Shown: positions 45,482 to 57,813, numbered from the stretch's first letter. The stretch: 64,000 nt of DNA from Limonium bicolor (GCA_023374045.1 CM041776.1:140991296-141055295); one strand, 5' to 3'. Notes: generated by a model not told the origin, from the letters alone. Numbers and translations: made by a program.

Positions 45482-47601
45482 ATGGAATTTCCTTGTCTAA
45501 TCTTCGTGAATATTGAGCTTTATTATAATCCACATGGAAGCATCTACTTCAGTTGGAACCAACACAACAAAACCTTTCATCTTCAGGTTATAATGAATTC
45601 ACCATCAACATGCCGAAGCAATCTATCATAGGGGTCATTCGTCAATTGCAATATGGTTACGATTCACAAGGATGACTTATCAAATTTGTTTTCAAAGAAT
45701 CCATTATTTTCAGCGCTTCAGTTGAACACCGATGAAGACGTTCAATCAATGCTTGCAAAATACAAGTGTAGTTGGGACATCTCCCAAAACATGAAGATTC
45801 ATGTGGAAATGGATGGCGATGATGATGAAGATGATGACCTTTACGAGCCCGGAGAAGAAGAATCTGATCTCGGATGAAGTACAACTAATACCTGAAGAAT
45901 TTTTTCAACCAGATGCTGATGAAGGAAATAGTCAACAAACTCCGATGCCCTTTTATCATCATGTGGATTGGAACGTCATCAACACAATGATATGGATGTT
46001 GAACGGCGTGGTGTTCCAAACTAGCAGTTTGGAAAAGATTTCAACCTGCAGTAAGAGTTCGATGACAAGGAAAGTCTGGTGAGTGCTATTAAGGACTTTC
46101 ACATTCGAAATAATATCGATTTTCGTATTGTAATGAGCTCAAGCAAGGCGTACGTTGTCCAATGTGTCAATGAGAACGAATGCCCATTTTACTTAAGAGG
46201 GTGTTATTATCCGGTGAGACCGAATGAAAGATAACAAGACAAAGGCCACACTCCTGCACTCCTCAAGCCGATGGACAAGATCATCAACAAATGAACTATC
46301 ATTTCATTGCAAATGTCATTCTTCATCATTTTAGCCGTAACCCAGATATGAGTGTTCTCGATGTCATTGAACAAGTACGTGGGCGATACAATAGGTTTGT
46401 ATCATATCGAAAAGCTTGGTTGGCACGGTGCTAAGCCATAGGAAAAATGTACAGAGATCGGGTCGAATCATGTGCCCAACTACCAAGGTTATTAATGGCC
46501 ATAAAGCATAACATACTAGGTTCAATTGTTGATCTAAAAACCGTTCAAGATTATAAGGATGAAACACAAACCACATAAGTCAAATTCTTCTAACGATGCT
46601 TATGGCATTTGAACCATGCATATCAGCTTTCGAGCATATTGAACCGATGCTACTGCTAAATGGGACGCATCTATGTGGTAAGTTCAAAGGTAAGCTTTTG
46701 ATAGAGGCAACACAAGATGGGAACAACAAAATTATACCTATTGCATTCACAATTGTCGAGCCTGAAGATTTGGCATCTTGGAAGTACTTTCTGGACAAGG
46801 TAAGGTTGCATGTCATAGGTCAAAGAACCGATGTCTCAATAATTACATATCGTGCACCCGCTATCATCAGCATTATGGAGTCAGATGATTACTGAAGACC
46901 CCTAATGGGTCACCATTTCTACTGTATAAGACGTATTGCATCGAACTTTAACACACGATTCCACAACAAAAAGTTGAAGAAGTACCTGATCAACACAGTA
47001 TCCTAATTTATTCATTACTGTACTTCACTAATTTACGTTATTGTTTTCATTCTGTAACATTGAGTTATTATTTCGTATTTAGCGTACGAATTCAGAAGGC
47101 ATCACGTTCAGAGAAGATATAATCAACTTCTTTCCTAGAATACCGACTTAGAACGTTTCTTCATTGACCTACCATTCAAGAAGTGGTTGTAGGCATATGA
47201 TGAAGGAGGAGGTGGGGGCACATGACAACAAACTTGGTTGAGTGCATAGATGGAAACTGAAAAGCATCCGATTGCTGCCGATCACTGCCATCGTCAACAG
47301 CACGTTGTACAAGCTGGTTACCTATTTCAATGACAATCTGGACACATAACTATGGCCAGCAAATAACGGGTCAAACATTATATACAGACCTTGCAACTTC
47401 CAAGATAGAGGAACAACAAAAGACAATAGTCACAATTTAAATCACTATGGTCGACCAAGAGTATGAGGTTAAATTTTTGGCTCGGTGGCTATGAGAAAAA
47501 ACAAGGGAAAGTACATGGTTGATTTCGATGACATGAGCTGTGAATGCGGGGAGTGGCAAGCATTCAAATACCCATGCTCTCACGTGATGGTCGTATGTTG
47601 C
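45482..47601 (+). pseudogene. MuDR-type MULE transposase, interrupted by a solo LTR
   Basis: ATG at 45482 opens a reading frame (MEFPCLIFVNIELYY) with a TAG at 45629; the same frame resumes to 45877 with an acidic run. Next come the MuDR DNA-binding region (EFDDKESLVSAIKDF, about 46050, to CPFYLRGCYYPVRP), a linker with VSYRKAWL (about 46400), the MULE core (LLLNGTHLCGKFKGKLL, about 46640; ATQDGNNKIIPIAFTIVE) and a SWIM zinc finger (CECGEWQAFKYPCSHVM, 47539-47589). In active elements this protein binds the terminal repeats and moves the DNA. Multiple stops and frameshifts are present. An intron probably lies at about 47005-47085. The frame is cut at 47601 by solo LTR F and resumes at 51990. 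The N-terminus resembles the minus-strand copy at 17.6 kb. Confidence 0.88.
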
Positions 47602-49718
47602 TGAAATACCCCGAACTTAATTATGGTGATAAATAATTCTATATGGTATTTAAAGGCCTATTAGTGCCTAAGATCTTGGTAAAAAAAATCAAAAGAAACG
47701 AGAAAACGCTTAAAAAGTGAAAAACGCTAAAATAAGCGTTATAGACCATAGCGGAATACACCACGAAAAGGGTATTGGATGGATTTACGAGGCCTAATAA
47801 TTCCTAAATAATAGATGGGAACAATTCCCGAAGAAAACGGATCCAAATAATGAGTTAAAGCGCTAATAAAGTTAGCGCACGTTTTTCGAGAAGAAACCCA
47901 AAAATGTGACTTTGAGTGGTCAAATGAACCCATAAAAATTATAGTCAACCCAATACTATAATTAAACATTAATGGAAGCTTAAGAACCATAAAATTAAAG
48001 AAACGAGAATATTCTGGAAAATGGGCCGGGTAGTGAATAGTGCTAAACGGGTAAAGTAATGAGCGTTTTCAGTCAAAGACAAAAACGTCCAGCTTGTATT
48101 ATAATAGTGGGCCGGTTTTTAAGAGGGTAATCAGCTCTCTCTCACAAGTAGTAACTAGCTAGAAACAAAGAGAGAAAGAAATAAAGTAAAAAGCAAAAGT
48201 AAAGTAAAAGCACTTACCTTTCTTCTCTCTCATTTCTTTTTCCTTCGCAGTTGAGCCCTTCTCTCTCTCTGCCGTATCCTCCCTCCAAGCCAGCCTCTCT
48301 TCCTCTTTTCTCTAGTACGGAAATGAAGAAGCAACCTTGGCTTCTCTCCCTTCTTTGTCTTGCCCAAGCTTTGTTAAAGCTCCAAAATGGAAAAAAAATA
48401 CATATTCTTCTTTCTCTCACCAAGCTCTATCTTTCCCTCTTTTCAAAATTCTAAAATGATGAAGTTCATATCCATAGGTATACCACATTGGTGAAGAAAA
48501 TGTCATTTTTATGGAGCTTGGAGTCCCCTCTCTCATCTAAGGTAAACATTTCAAAGAAAAACTCATTTCTCCACTCCTTTGTGCTGGCCGATTTTGCCCC
48601 TCTTTGATACCTATTTTCTTTTTGTTTTGGAGCATGGTTCAACTCTCCAAAGGTGGTGGAACCCTCCTTTTGATTCAGGGTGAAAACACCCTCTAAAACT
48701 CCAAAGGGTAAAAAACCCTAGATTTGGTGTTTTAAGCATTTCATGAATTAGTATTATTCCAAGGGTTTAGGATTTTAATCACACTCATTTTGTTCTTTGG
48801 ATGATAGGAATGGAGTTCGGCAACTCCATTGCCCACTTGACTGAGAATGGCAAGAGGAAGAGAAGAGGAAAAATGGGAAGTGGAACTTGTGAATTAAGGT
48901 AATTAAACTATTGGTGCTTATTTAAATTGTTTTAGAATATTGGGAATGGGTAACTTAATGAATGAACCCATAATTTTGTACTAGGGATGTAGTTGGTTGA
49001 ACTTTGAGAGAACTTGTGAATGGTTGTGCGAATTAAAGGCATTGGAGTCAAGTGAATTGAGTATATAGTTGGATTGTGTTTGATGAAAATTTTGAGGAAT
49101 ATGTGTGTGTGGTAGGACCCCTTGTGGGTATGGCTAGATTAAGATTTGATTTTGGTGATGAAGGATGATTTTGGACATGTCAGGTTTATGGGGAAGCTGT
49201 GGCGAAATTTCAGTAGAAACTAAGTGTTTTAAGGTGACTTAGTGAATGGAGGAACCTAGGTGCGTATTGAGTTGAGTAACTACCTTGGAATGGGAAATGG
49301 AGAATGGATTACAGAGGGTATAAAATCTGTAGCAAACTAGTATATAGTGCCTTGGGTTTGAAGAGAAACTAGGTTGCGCAACCTTAGAAATGGAGGATGG
49401 ACTTTGGTATGGTAATTACATTTATCTAGGATGAATATGGAATGGTCAAAATGGGTGAGAACAAGAAGTAAACCATTAAAGGGAAGTTGGAAATGCACAA
49501 GTGTGCAAACTGTAACAGTAAGGATGGAAATTGGTAGAAATTGAGCAAGAATGTGAGTAAGGAGTAAACCAATGTTTTGAGGAGGTTTAGAACATGATTA
49601 AGGAGTGTTTTAGGGTGTTTAAACATGTAGGAAACATGTGGAAAGATTAGGGAATGATTAGAGGTGAATTAGGGGTTGAAAACTGGTGGAAAACTGCAAA
49701 ATTTACAGTTTCAGGGCT

Positions 49719-49886
49719 GGTCCGGGTTTGCAAATTGGTACACAAACTCGGACCACCCCAAAAATTAGGCAGAAAGTTACCCCAGGGACTGGTCCGGGTA
49801 TGGAAACCAGTACACAAACCCGGACCTATGCAAAAACAAGGCAGAATCGTATTTCAGTGTGTGGTCCGGGTTTGTAACCCCGTACC
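49719..49886. repeat. Hairpin array in solo LTR F, three units
   Basis: Units at 49719-49754, 49791-49826 and 49863-49886 have GGTCCGGGTTTG / CAAACTCGGACC-type arms, period 72. The last unit has lost its 3' arm. Confidence 0.9.
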
Positions 49887-51015
49887 AAGGCAAAAATTGA
49901 ACAAAAAGTGTTTTAATGCATTCTAAAGATGGGGGAATGATTGGTATTGGTTTTAGATGATGTTTAGAAGTTGTTTGGTGACCTTTAAAGGTCCTAAGAA
50001 GTGTAACAAGTGTAGGAAATGAGTGAGAAGTAAGAGCATAATTTGACATGAATAAAACTAAGTACAACGGGACAACGGGGTATGTACGGGAGTAGTAACT
50101 ATTTGCGTACGTACCGTATGAACATGGCATTAATAACAATGTTTGAAACATTATCAGAGGATCGTATGTGAATCGAGCAATGTGAGATACCACGGTAAAA
50201 GTAAAACCAAGGTGTAACGTATGATTTTCTCATGCCCCGTATGCTTACCGAGCTAAGTTGATTTGTGTGCTTGTGTGCCGGTTAATCAAGATAAAAGCAT
50301 GAAAATGGTTCATTGCATTTGATTGTATGTCTTGCTGTATGATGTATGATCTAACCCTTCTTGAATGATTGTGTGGCCTAACATAGTGTGTAGACCGACT
50401 CATAGGCGAGTCTTGTTGTCTAGTGACTCGTAGAAAGAGTCATGTTGCGAATTAGTGAAAACATGGAACCACACTAAAACTAACAAACCAAGAAACAGTA
50501 ACGCAAACCTATGAACTCCCTAGAATGCGAGAGAGTGTACAGACTAGTAAACTCCCGATAACAGTAAGGAACCGAAACAAATATCCACAAAACAATAAAT
50601 AGTGGAAGTATATAAGTAACCTCTATTAGAGGAATCGATGATGGTGCAAGACATAAATCTTGAGAGTAGTAAAGATAATGAGGTATCTCCAAACCCCTTA
50701 GAAGATTAGTCGACCCACAATGAGAGGACCCGACTAATGTAAACAATGTCCCGAACATGAGAGTATTCGATACGTTGGGGGAACCCTTAAATCTGAGAAT
50801 ACTAGGCATTGGTAATTCCCTAAGCTAGTAGAGGTTATCGAGAGAGATGCTTCTAGGCTAATCCGTGAGATTGTAAAATAACTCCGAGAGAGGAGTGTTG
50901 GGAATTTGAGTAGTCCGGTAGAAATGGACATTTGAGTATTTGAGGAGCTAAGCGTATAGCTCCGCTTGTATTTGTAAGCCCGGTGGCGAGTCTTGTGTAT
51001 GACTCTGCCCGGAGG

Positions 51016-51290
51016 CTGTAAGTAACGAGTATTGAGTAATGAGTATGTACGAGTAAGTAATGAGTATTGAGTAATGAGTATGTACGAATAAAGTAATGAG
51101 TATCGAGTAAGGAGAAGAACGAGTAAGGTACTGAGTATTGAGTAATGAGTAAGTACGAGTAACGCAATGATATTGAGTAATGAGTAAGTACTAGTAAAGT
51201 AGTGAGTATTGACCAAAGCACGAGTAAAGTAAGGAGTAAAGTAACGAGTGAAGTAATGAGTGAAGTATGAGTAACGCAACAAGTGAGTAA
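51016..51290. repeat. GAGTA-rich simple repeat in solo LTR F
   Basis: Degenerate runs of GAGTA, GAGTAAT and ACGAGTAA, with a higher-order GAGTATTGAGTAATGAGTA phrase near 51028, 51064 and 51132. It creates spurious open frames on the minus strand. I do not see it in the A, B or E LTRs. Confidence 0.9.
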
Positions 51291-51989
51291 GAACATGATT
51301 GGTGTAAGCCTTATGAACCTGAGCGAGGAGAAAGAGAGCATCCGATTAAACCGGATGAATGAGTAACTAATACGAACAGTTGATACGAACTATTTTCCCT
51401 CGTAGGTATTGAATCTTGTGTATGTATGTAAGTATTGTTGCTTATGTATGATGTTGTAGTATTAGTATGTATGTATGCATGAAAACGAACTCCATGTATT
51501 CGACCAAAGTAGTCGGCGACCCCGGTTATCACGCGGGTATGCGAATTTCATACGCAGTAATTTGCTGAGCCCCTAGGGGCACCGTTTTTATTTTTACAGG
51601 TACTTTGAAGATGCCCACCGTTCGAGAGTGTAGGACGGGGTTGCAGTATAAGCATGAGTAGTTGAGTAATAGGAACGGTATTAGTATTGTAATGCGAAAT
51701 TGTAAGTCCAAATTCTATCGGTAGTTTGGGGATTGTAGTAGACTCGGTATAGTATTGTATTAGAGTTTGTATTTGGATTATGATTTGAGTATGGAATGGA
51801 AAGTAATGTATTGTGTAGAGTACTCGGTATGTTCAAGTTCATCAGACCGATAGTATGTAGTATTGTAACTGGCTCTATTAGTCACGTGGGTGACTAACGG
51901 CATTGTACACCCGCCGTTGTGTATGTAATATCCACTGTGAAGGTAAGTAATTGTAAGGAAATGACGGGATTAGCGGTAGGGGTGTTACA

Positions 51990-52281
51990 GTTGCAGAACA
52001 GGCATGTTGTGGGAAAATTACGTACATCTTGTGTACAACTTGGCAACAATGATTGAGGTGTACGGTGGTGACCCTTTTACACCACTCGGTAATGAACACA
52101 ACTGACCAACATATACAGGGGAGATAGTGGTACCGTAACTCGATGCAATTCGTACTGAGGGGAAGGCCGAAGTTTTCAAGGATTCAAAATGAAATGGATG
52201 AGAACAATGAACTAATAGCAGAACGTAGATGTTGTCGTCATTATTTGTAAACCGGTCATAACAGGAAGAACTGCCCAAATA
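51990..52281 (+). pseudogene. MULE transposase, C-terminal piece after solo LTR F
   Basis: After the second GTTGC the MULE text resumes: NYVHLVYNLATMIEVYGGDPF is readable from about 52018 with short breaks, and the segment ends in a knuckle-like stretch with TGHNRKNCPN (about 52252-52281). This is typical of the end of MuDR-type proteins (a zinc knuckle after the SWIM domain). Several stops are present. The next roughly 230 bp hold nothing recognised. Confidence 0.75.
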
Positions 52282-52519
52282 GAGGATACAACTAGTTGTT
52301 GTTTTTTAGTGTTACATAATTAATATTGTTCCCGTATAGACAGGTTGTGCCTTTAGCAAGCACACAAAACAAATGTATGTTTTGCCTAAGGCGGAATGAA
52401 GTGTGTTTTTTGTCCAAAGTATAAAGGCGTACTTTTATTTAATGAATTACAGTAATATAAAAAATTATGTGGTTAATACTAAAAAAACATTTTAAAAGAA
52501 TATATAAACGCTGACTTTG

Positions 52520-53000
52520 GAGCCATTTTAATGTAGTGTGTGGGTCTCGTGTGAGTTTAAGCGGCTACACAAAAGACATAGGACAGAAGTATAGGTGTTT
52601 GATTGCCATCTTATATACATTCATTTATTTGTAGACCATTTAATCATCGGGCAAGCTCACCAAACATTAGAAAAAATGTAAGTGTAGTGCCATTTCAATG
52701 AGGTCATCTTGGTCCCGTATGAGTTTTCACTATTGCGAATATAACATAGAACATGAATATAAGTGTTAGACTATGATATTACAAAATTTTATTGATTGTG
52801 AAGAATGTTTAAGCTCCTCAAAACCTTATTGGAAATTTTGAAAACTGAGAAATTTCTCTCTCTGGTGCCATTTAAATGAAGTCATGTGGATCCCATATGA
52901 TTTCGAATCACTAGACCAAGGGCATGGGTCCAAAGTATAATTGTTCAACTATCATCTTACAAAATTCCATCGAGTTCGGAAACTGTTTAAGCATCGCACC
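52520..53000. repeat. Three diverged tandem units of about 170 bp
   Basis: GAGCCATTTTAATG (52521), GTGCCATTTCAATGAGGTCA (52687) and GTGCCATTTAAATGAAGTCA (52864) start three related units, each followed by a G(G/T)TC.C(A/G)TATGA phrase, an AGTATAA.TGTT phrase and a CATCTTA.A.ATTCAT-like end. They lie just downstream of the MULE gene. Non-coding. Confidence 0.75.
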
Positions 53001-53039
53001 AACGGTCCCAACATTGGAATTTTATCTGGACGGATATGG

Positions 53040-53260
53040 AAACAAGTCTCCCTGGCCGTAGAGCGGTTTCTCAAGCCGCCTCGGTCCACAGCAGTTTCTA
53101 GCAAAAAAAACCTAAAACTGCCCTCAACCTAGGGTAGTTTCTGGCAAAAAAAGCCTGAAACCGCCTCAGCCCGGGGCGGCTTCTGGCAAACCGCCGTGCA
53201 GCAGGGTGCTTCTTTGCTTTGTTGGTACATCAGCGGTATTTTCTGGAAAAAAAACCACCA
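53040..53260. repeat. Short inverted-repeat cluster (GCGGTTTC / GAAACCGCC)
   Basis: Three to four diverged copies of a CAGTTTCTGGCAAAAAAAGCC-type phrase face complements such as CTGAAACCGCC. The style resembles the subterminal arrays of CACTA elements, as in the mini-CACTA at 23.5 kb. I see no CACTA terminus or target duplication, so the parent element is not identified. 53261-53530 is AT-rich with nothing recognised. Confidence 0.6.
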
Positions 53261-53532
53261 CGTGTAATTTTTTCCTAAAATCGGCATTTTCGCAAAAAAT
53301 TTCCAACTATTTCAATCAATTCACTAAACGTTTTGAAAATTTCATCCATTTATAATATACTATTTTTCCCAAGCTATTATGCCTCAGCTATTCACTACTT
53401 GCAATTGGCGTCATCATTTAATAGCTAACATCCAAACCAAGCCTTATTTAAACACTACCTTCAATAGCTATTCTTCAATGTAAGAGAGATTAATCTACCT
53501 CACTCTACCCAAGTTGCTTCAGCCATAAATCT

Positions 53533-56264
53533 GTAGAGAACTTAAACACTGAACACCCCTCTATTATTGAAGTACCCACGAATTTGCGAGTTAGGAATAA
53601 AATAGTATATAGTATGAATAATACGACCGAGACTAGTATTACTAGCCCAGGGAATTAAATGACATTCTTTTGCTGAATTAATTCTTCTTCCTAAAATGTT
53701 TACTATTATTTATAAAGTCTTGCCTTTACTAACCTTAATAATATTTCTGTTGTCATACCATTTAAATATTACTTCATCTTTCTAACTTCATTACGTTATT
53801 TAAATTTCAAAATACGATTCTAGAACTTTCTTTTCAAACTTATTAATTTTAAATACATAGAGTTCAAATTCAATTTGACTTTCTCTTTGTAATTATTTGA
53901 TTTCAAGAGTTCAAATCCTATTTGATCACTTTAATTTATTATTCACTAACTCTCCTTATTCTTCTCTCAGTAATTCCATTATTAGTCTTTTAGACTTATC
54001 CTCTAACGTAATTGTTTTCCCTTCTGTTAAACTCTTTAGCTTATTTACAATATCTTTAATTATTCCTACATATTTTGGTCTCATCATTATTTTGTTACAA
54101 CGGTAAACCACGTTCTACTATTATTTAATTTGACTTATTCCTTCCTAAATTACATCACTATTTTTGTTTTACTGATCTTCCTAACTTAACGATATCTATC
54201 TTTTACAAATATTTTACATACTAATTGTTAGAACTCTTCCCTAATTATTTAATTTATTCCTCTCTTTTGACATAAATTTTAATTAGTATATTCCTTTTAT
54301 TATACAAAATACTTCTATTTAAAAGACTGCTTTTCTCCACTATTCTTCATCCTCATTGCCCCGCCATTACGCTCTTCTTCTTCCAACTTCTCCAAAGTCA
54401 CGCCATTCCTCTACACTATATATTCACACCCTTTCTTTTTCAAGCTCTAGTAATTACCTGGTGCCAGTTAGCAAATCGTTGGGTAATGTGTTCTATATAG
54501 ATAAGTATAATTGTGTTATTCATTGTTTGGTGGATTCTAAATGTTGATATTGCTTACCTAGACGCCGATTACGTCGACGGGCGCTATCAATAGTTCTGTG
54601 AAGTTGAGGTCTTAAAGTGAATTGACTATCCAGGTAAATTCTATGCTCAAGTATATTTTACTGATGTTTTGCGAATCGGAGGAAAAAGGTTTCGGTTGTG
54701 TTTTAAGGATTCTCAGTTTATGGTTTAGAAATTGGGATTGTTTCCCATATTTTGGAACTGGAGGAATTGGTTTGTGTTATGGTGTTTCAATTGTGGATTT
54801 TAGGAAGTCTTTCGCAGGATGTATTCTTCTGTTTGGGAGCCACAGGGGCTTCCCGTTATTATTATTTGTGCTGCACACATTGTTGTAGTTAAGCCTTCTG
54901 ATCTAATCTATGTTATTACTATTTCATAGGGGGTGTGCACACTTAAGGACTTAGGGTGAGGTGGTTGTCTGACTGTCCTTGAATGGTTGTTTGGGATCCC
55001 ATAGGTGATCCCGTAATTGGTGTTGTGATTAACTCCTGTTAAAAGCTCCCTACCGTGGTTTCGATGTTTATCATGATTTCTGGAAACTTCATCAAGTGTT
55101 CAATAAAACATTCTCATCTGATTGATAAATGGCAAACAAATTTCTAAAACGTATTTTACAGATTGTGGTAGAGTTTATTCAGTTTATCTGATTTGTGCGA
55201 TCCTTTCTGTGTTTTGTCTGTGGTTTTATAATCGCAGGTATGGATGACTAAGTTTGGGGACGGGATTGCACACTCACCAAGCTTAGGAGATTAAGAGATA
55301 TTTTAGACAATATTTGAATCAGATTGTTTAAGAAATGTTACTTTGTTTTCTAAGATTTTACACTTTGGATATTTATTTTGGCTTCCGCGTAAGTTGAATT
55401 CGAGATAACATTTATTTTTGTTGTTTTATTTGGTCCATTAGCCTGAGCACTCAAGGAGTTAGGGTGTGGCGGTAATGCCTTGGATGTTTTGAATCCGATA
55501 CTGTTTTGAGGTTACATTTGTTGTGGTATTTGCTAATAGTATTCTTGACAAGTTTATGGAGTTGATCTTATGAAGTTTGAACATTGTTTTGAGGTATTTA
55601 ATGTTGACTTTACTCACTCAAATGTCTTCCTTCTTGTTATTATGCATTACATATGTATTTTGATGGTTCTTGGTCTCTGTTTTTGCACTGGAAATTGTAT
55701 TTAGGGACCTGTCCGAACGTCCGTCTGGACATCCATGTTCGGACAGGCTCCGAGAGTTTGTAAATGTTTTCGCTATTTGGCTGTGTCCGAACATCAAAGT
55801 TCCGACAGCATGCGAGGACGGGTCCAACTTGCAAGTCTCGACTTACGTCCGAACTTGCAAGTTCAGACCAATGTCAAACCACGTAATGGATTTTTGGGAT
55901 TTGAAACTCGACTTGTGTCTGAACTTCGAAGTCCGGACTCAAGTTCGGACGTGTGTGTTTTCTGGTTTTTCAAGTCTCGACTTGTGTCCGAACGTCAATG
56001 CCCGGACACAAGTTCGGACATTGTCACTTCCCATTTTCCAACTCTCGACTTGTGTCCAAACGTCAATGTCTAGACACAAGTTTAGACTAATGGTTTTGCG
56101 CAGTTAATTTTCCTCAGCTTGTGTTCGAGCTTCATATGTCCAGACACAAGTTCGGGCAACCACTAATTTGCATTTTTAGGACACATTGAAGTGTTTTTAA
56201 TTCCGTCTGCGCCGTTAGATTTGTATTTTCAAATATCATTTGGGGAAAAATCAGGGTGTTACTA
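53533..56264 (+). repeat. Element D 5' LTR (3' boundary clear, start approximate)
   Basis: The 3' end is fixed by the PBS at 56267: the LTR ends GGGTGTTACTA. The start is uncertain; TGTAGAGAAC at about 53533 is a candidate, but the partner LTR is outside the window. The LTR is AT-rich to about 54300, has TATATATTCACACCC near 54417, and carries the hairpin array 55707-56158 next to its 3' end. Confidence 0.6.
55707..56158. repeat. Hairpin array at 3' end of LTR D, about six units
   Basis: Units contain TGTCCGAAC... and ...GTTCGGACA arms (for example 55987-56022, with CCCGGACAC in the centre), period about 70 in the later units. They often follow CTCGACTTG. Several diverged units keep only partial pairing (about 56056-56088). 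Confidence 0.8.
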
Positions 56265-56266
56265 GG

Positions 56267-56278
56267 TGGTATCAGAGC
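56267..56278 (+). promoter_or_regulatory. Primer binding site of element D (tRNA-iMet)
   Basis: TGGTATCAGAGC, complementary to the initiator tRNA-Met 3' end, two to three bases after the LTR end. Between here and gag (56686) is a leader with no features recognised. Confidence 0.93.
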
Positions 56279-56685
56279 AAGGTTTTCAAAATAATTTAAT
56301 AATTGAGTAAACCGGATTAAAAACTTGGGTATAAGCCATTTAGGGAAGTTATGTTGGATTATGATGTATATTGAGATCTCTTGAGTTATATGGGATATCT
56401 CTGTGTGGTGTTGGTAGATTACAGAGGGAATATGTGTACTAATTACATATATGTTTGTATTATATGTTGGCATCTATACTTGTTTGTATAAATATATATA
56501 TCTGAATCGTCTACTAGAGGATTGGGGGTAATGGGAATGTAGTATAATTTGGGGAGATCATTATAGGGGATTAAGAACCTTTAAATTGTGACTCATAACC
56601 AGGAGTCATCTTGAGTTCAATCAAGTAGACTGGCAGACCGACTGATTTTTTCTTAAATACTAGAAGTCGAAGTCGAAGAAACAAC

Positions 56686-57638
56686 ATGGTAGCCAACGAC
56701 CCCGTGAGGCAACTTCAGGAGCTTGCACTAAACCTAGGCCAGATTGTGCAGCGCCATGCCCAGCGAGACAATGTGCCAGAGGATTACACGAAAAGATCGC
56801 CCATCTTAAGCCGACACATTCATGGGGGAGGGGACCCAGTATTGCTAGAGGATTGGCTACACGAGTTCGACAAAATCTTTGAGGCAGTCACTGCCCTGCT
56901 GACAGGCGAGTCAATGCCACTATATACTACTTCAAGAGCGAGGCTGACATCTGGTGGTCTGCCAACAAGGACGCTCTTCTGGCAGGTCCCGATTTTGGAT
57001 GGGAAGCATTGAAGGAGGCCATGCAAAGGAAGTTCTACCCCGAGCATGTCCGGATGCAGAAATACCTAGATTTCTTGGAACTCAAGCAGTAAGCCGGAGT
57101 GTGAAGGAGTATCACTCTAAATTTTTAGAGCTGGCAAGGTTCGCACCAACGATGGTCCTTGACGAAGCATCCAAGGTGCAGAGATTTGGGAGGACTCAAT
57201 TGGAGTCTCCAGGAGGCCTTGAGCCTGCTGACGATACCTACTCTCCAGGACACATATGGAAAAGTTCTAATGTATAGGGTGCATAAGAGGAGGGAGGTCC
57301 AGGCGGGCCAGAAGAGGAAGATGGAGGACGGGAGGAATCCCGGAGTCGTAATGACTGACAGTAGAGGCCCAACCAAGAGAAGAGGTGGAGGCCCAACTCA
57401 GATGACAGACGGAGGCCAGATGAAGACCGGAGATATGACTAGAGGAGGAACGACCGACCCCAGGGGCAGGTCCAGAGGGGAGATACTGAGCGAGACAGGC
57501 ACTTCCAGTGCAGGAGATGCCACAAGGACCACCCGGGGAAAGACTATGAAGGGAACCTGGTGGCGTGCTTCCGGTGTGGCAAGAAGGGCCATAGAGCTTT
57601 CGAGAGCTACCAGAATCCTCAGGGTGGCACTCAGTAAA
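56686..57638 (+). pseudogene. Element D gag (frameshifted, both zinc knuckles damaged)
   Basis: ATG 56686 opens the chromovirus gag pattern: DPVRQLQELA, LEDWLHEFDKIFE, then after a frameshift near 56889 YYFKSEADIWWS and FYPEHVRMQKY. A stop follows at about 57089, and the next segment (VKEYHSKFLELARFAPT, from about 57102) is in another frame. Further on come an Arg/Gly/Asp-rich basic stretch and two knuckles, CRRCHKDHPGKDY and CFRCGKKGHRAFES (about 57509-57610). Both have lost the last Cys of the C-C-H-C set. Gag forms the particle and binds element RNA. The ORF at 57159-57833 mixes the true frame with a shifted one. Confidence 0.85.
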
Positions 57639-57813
57639 GGGGAAATGGCGGAGATCGGACCTACAGACAGAAAGACTCCCATCCTAGAGGCAGAGAGCAG
57701 TACCAGGGCCAGAACCAGCGCGGGGACGCTCCTCAGCGTGGTGGTGAGGGCAACAACAACAGGGGCCAAGGAGAGAACTGAGGCAACAATAGATTCCGGG
57801 AAAGACCAATGTC

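Larger units (their letters stand above)
47602..51989 (+). mobile_element. Solo LTR F, 4388 bp, inserted in the MULE gene
   Basis: TGAAATACCCC (47602) to GGGGTGTTACA (51989), flanked by GTTGC (47597-47601, 51990-51994). There is no interior or second LTR. The layout matches the A/B/E LTRs in reverse: TTTTTCGAGAA block at about 47880, GA/CT-rich leader about 48120-48350, leader piece ending CTAAG|GTAAAC at about 48541, hairpin array 49719-49886, acceptor-like TTTTTACAG|GTAC at about 51600, conserved hairpin 51877-51898. Long minus-strand ORFs at 50734-51341 come from the GAGTA repeat and are not genes. The parent family also supplies 13064-15663. Confidence 0.95.

Noticed and set aside
48251..48454. 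67-codon ORF in the LTR F leader as a protein gene
   Set aside because: The CT-rich leader gives Ser/Pro/Leu-rich text; only the following short piece near the splice donor is shared with other LTRs.
49654..49926. 90-codon plus-strand ORF over the F hairpin array
   Set aside because: The repeated LVRV and KPGP phrases are translations of the 72-bp hairpin units; overlapping frames are equally open.
50734..51341. Minus-strand ORFs of 162 and 182 codons in solo LTR F
   Set aside because: They are made by the GAGTA simple repeat (Tyr/Ser/Leu/Thr-rich) and run opposite to the LTR.
57398..57769. 123-codon minus-strand ORF opposite element D gag
   Set aside because: It is antisense to the Arg/Gly-rich gag tail, and composition explains its openness.
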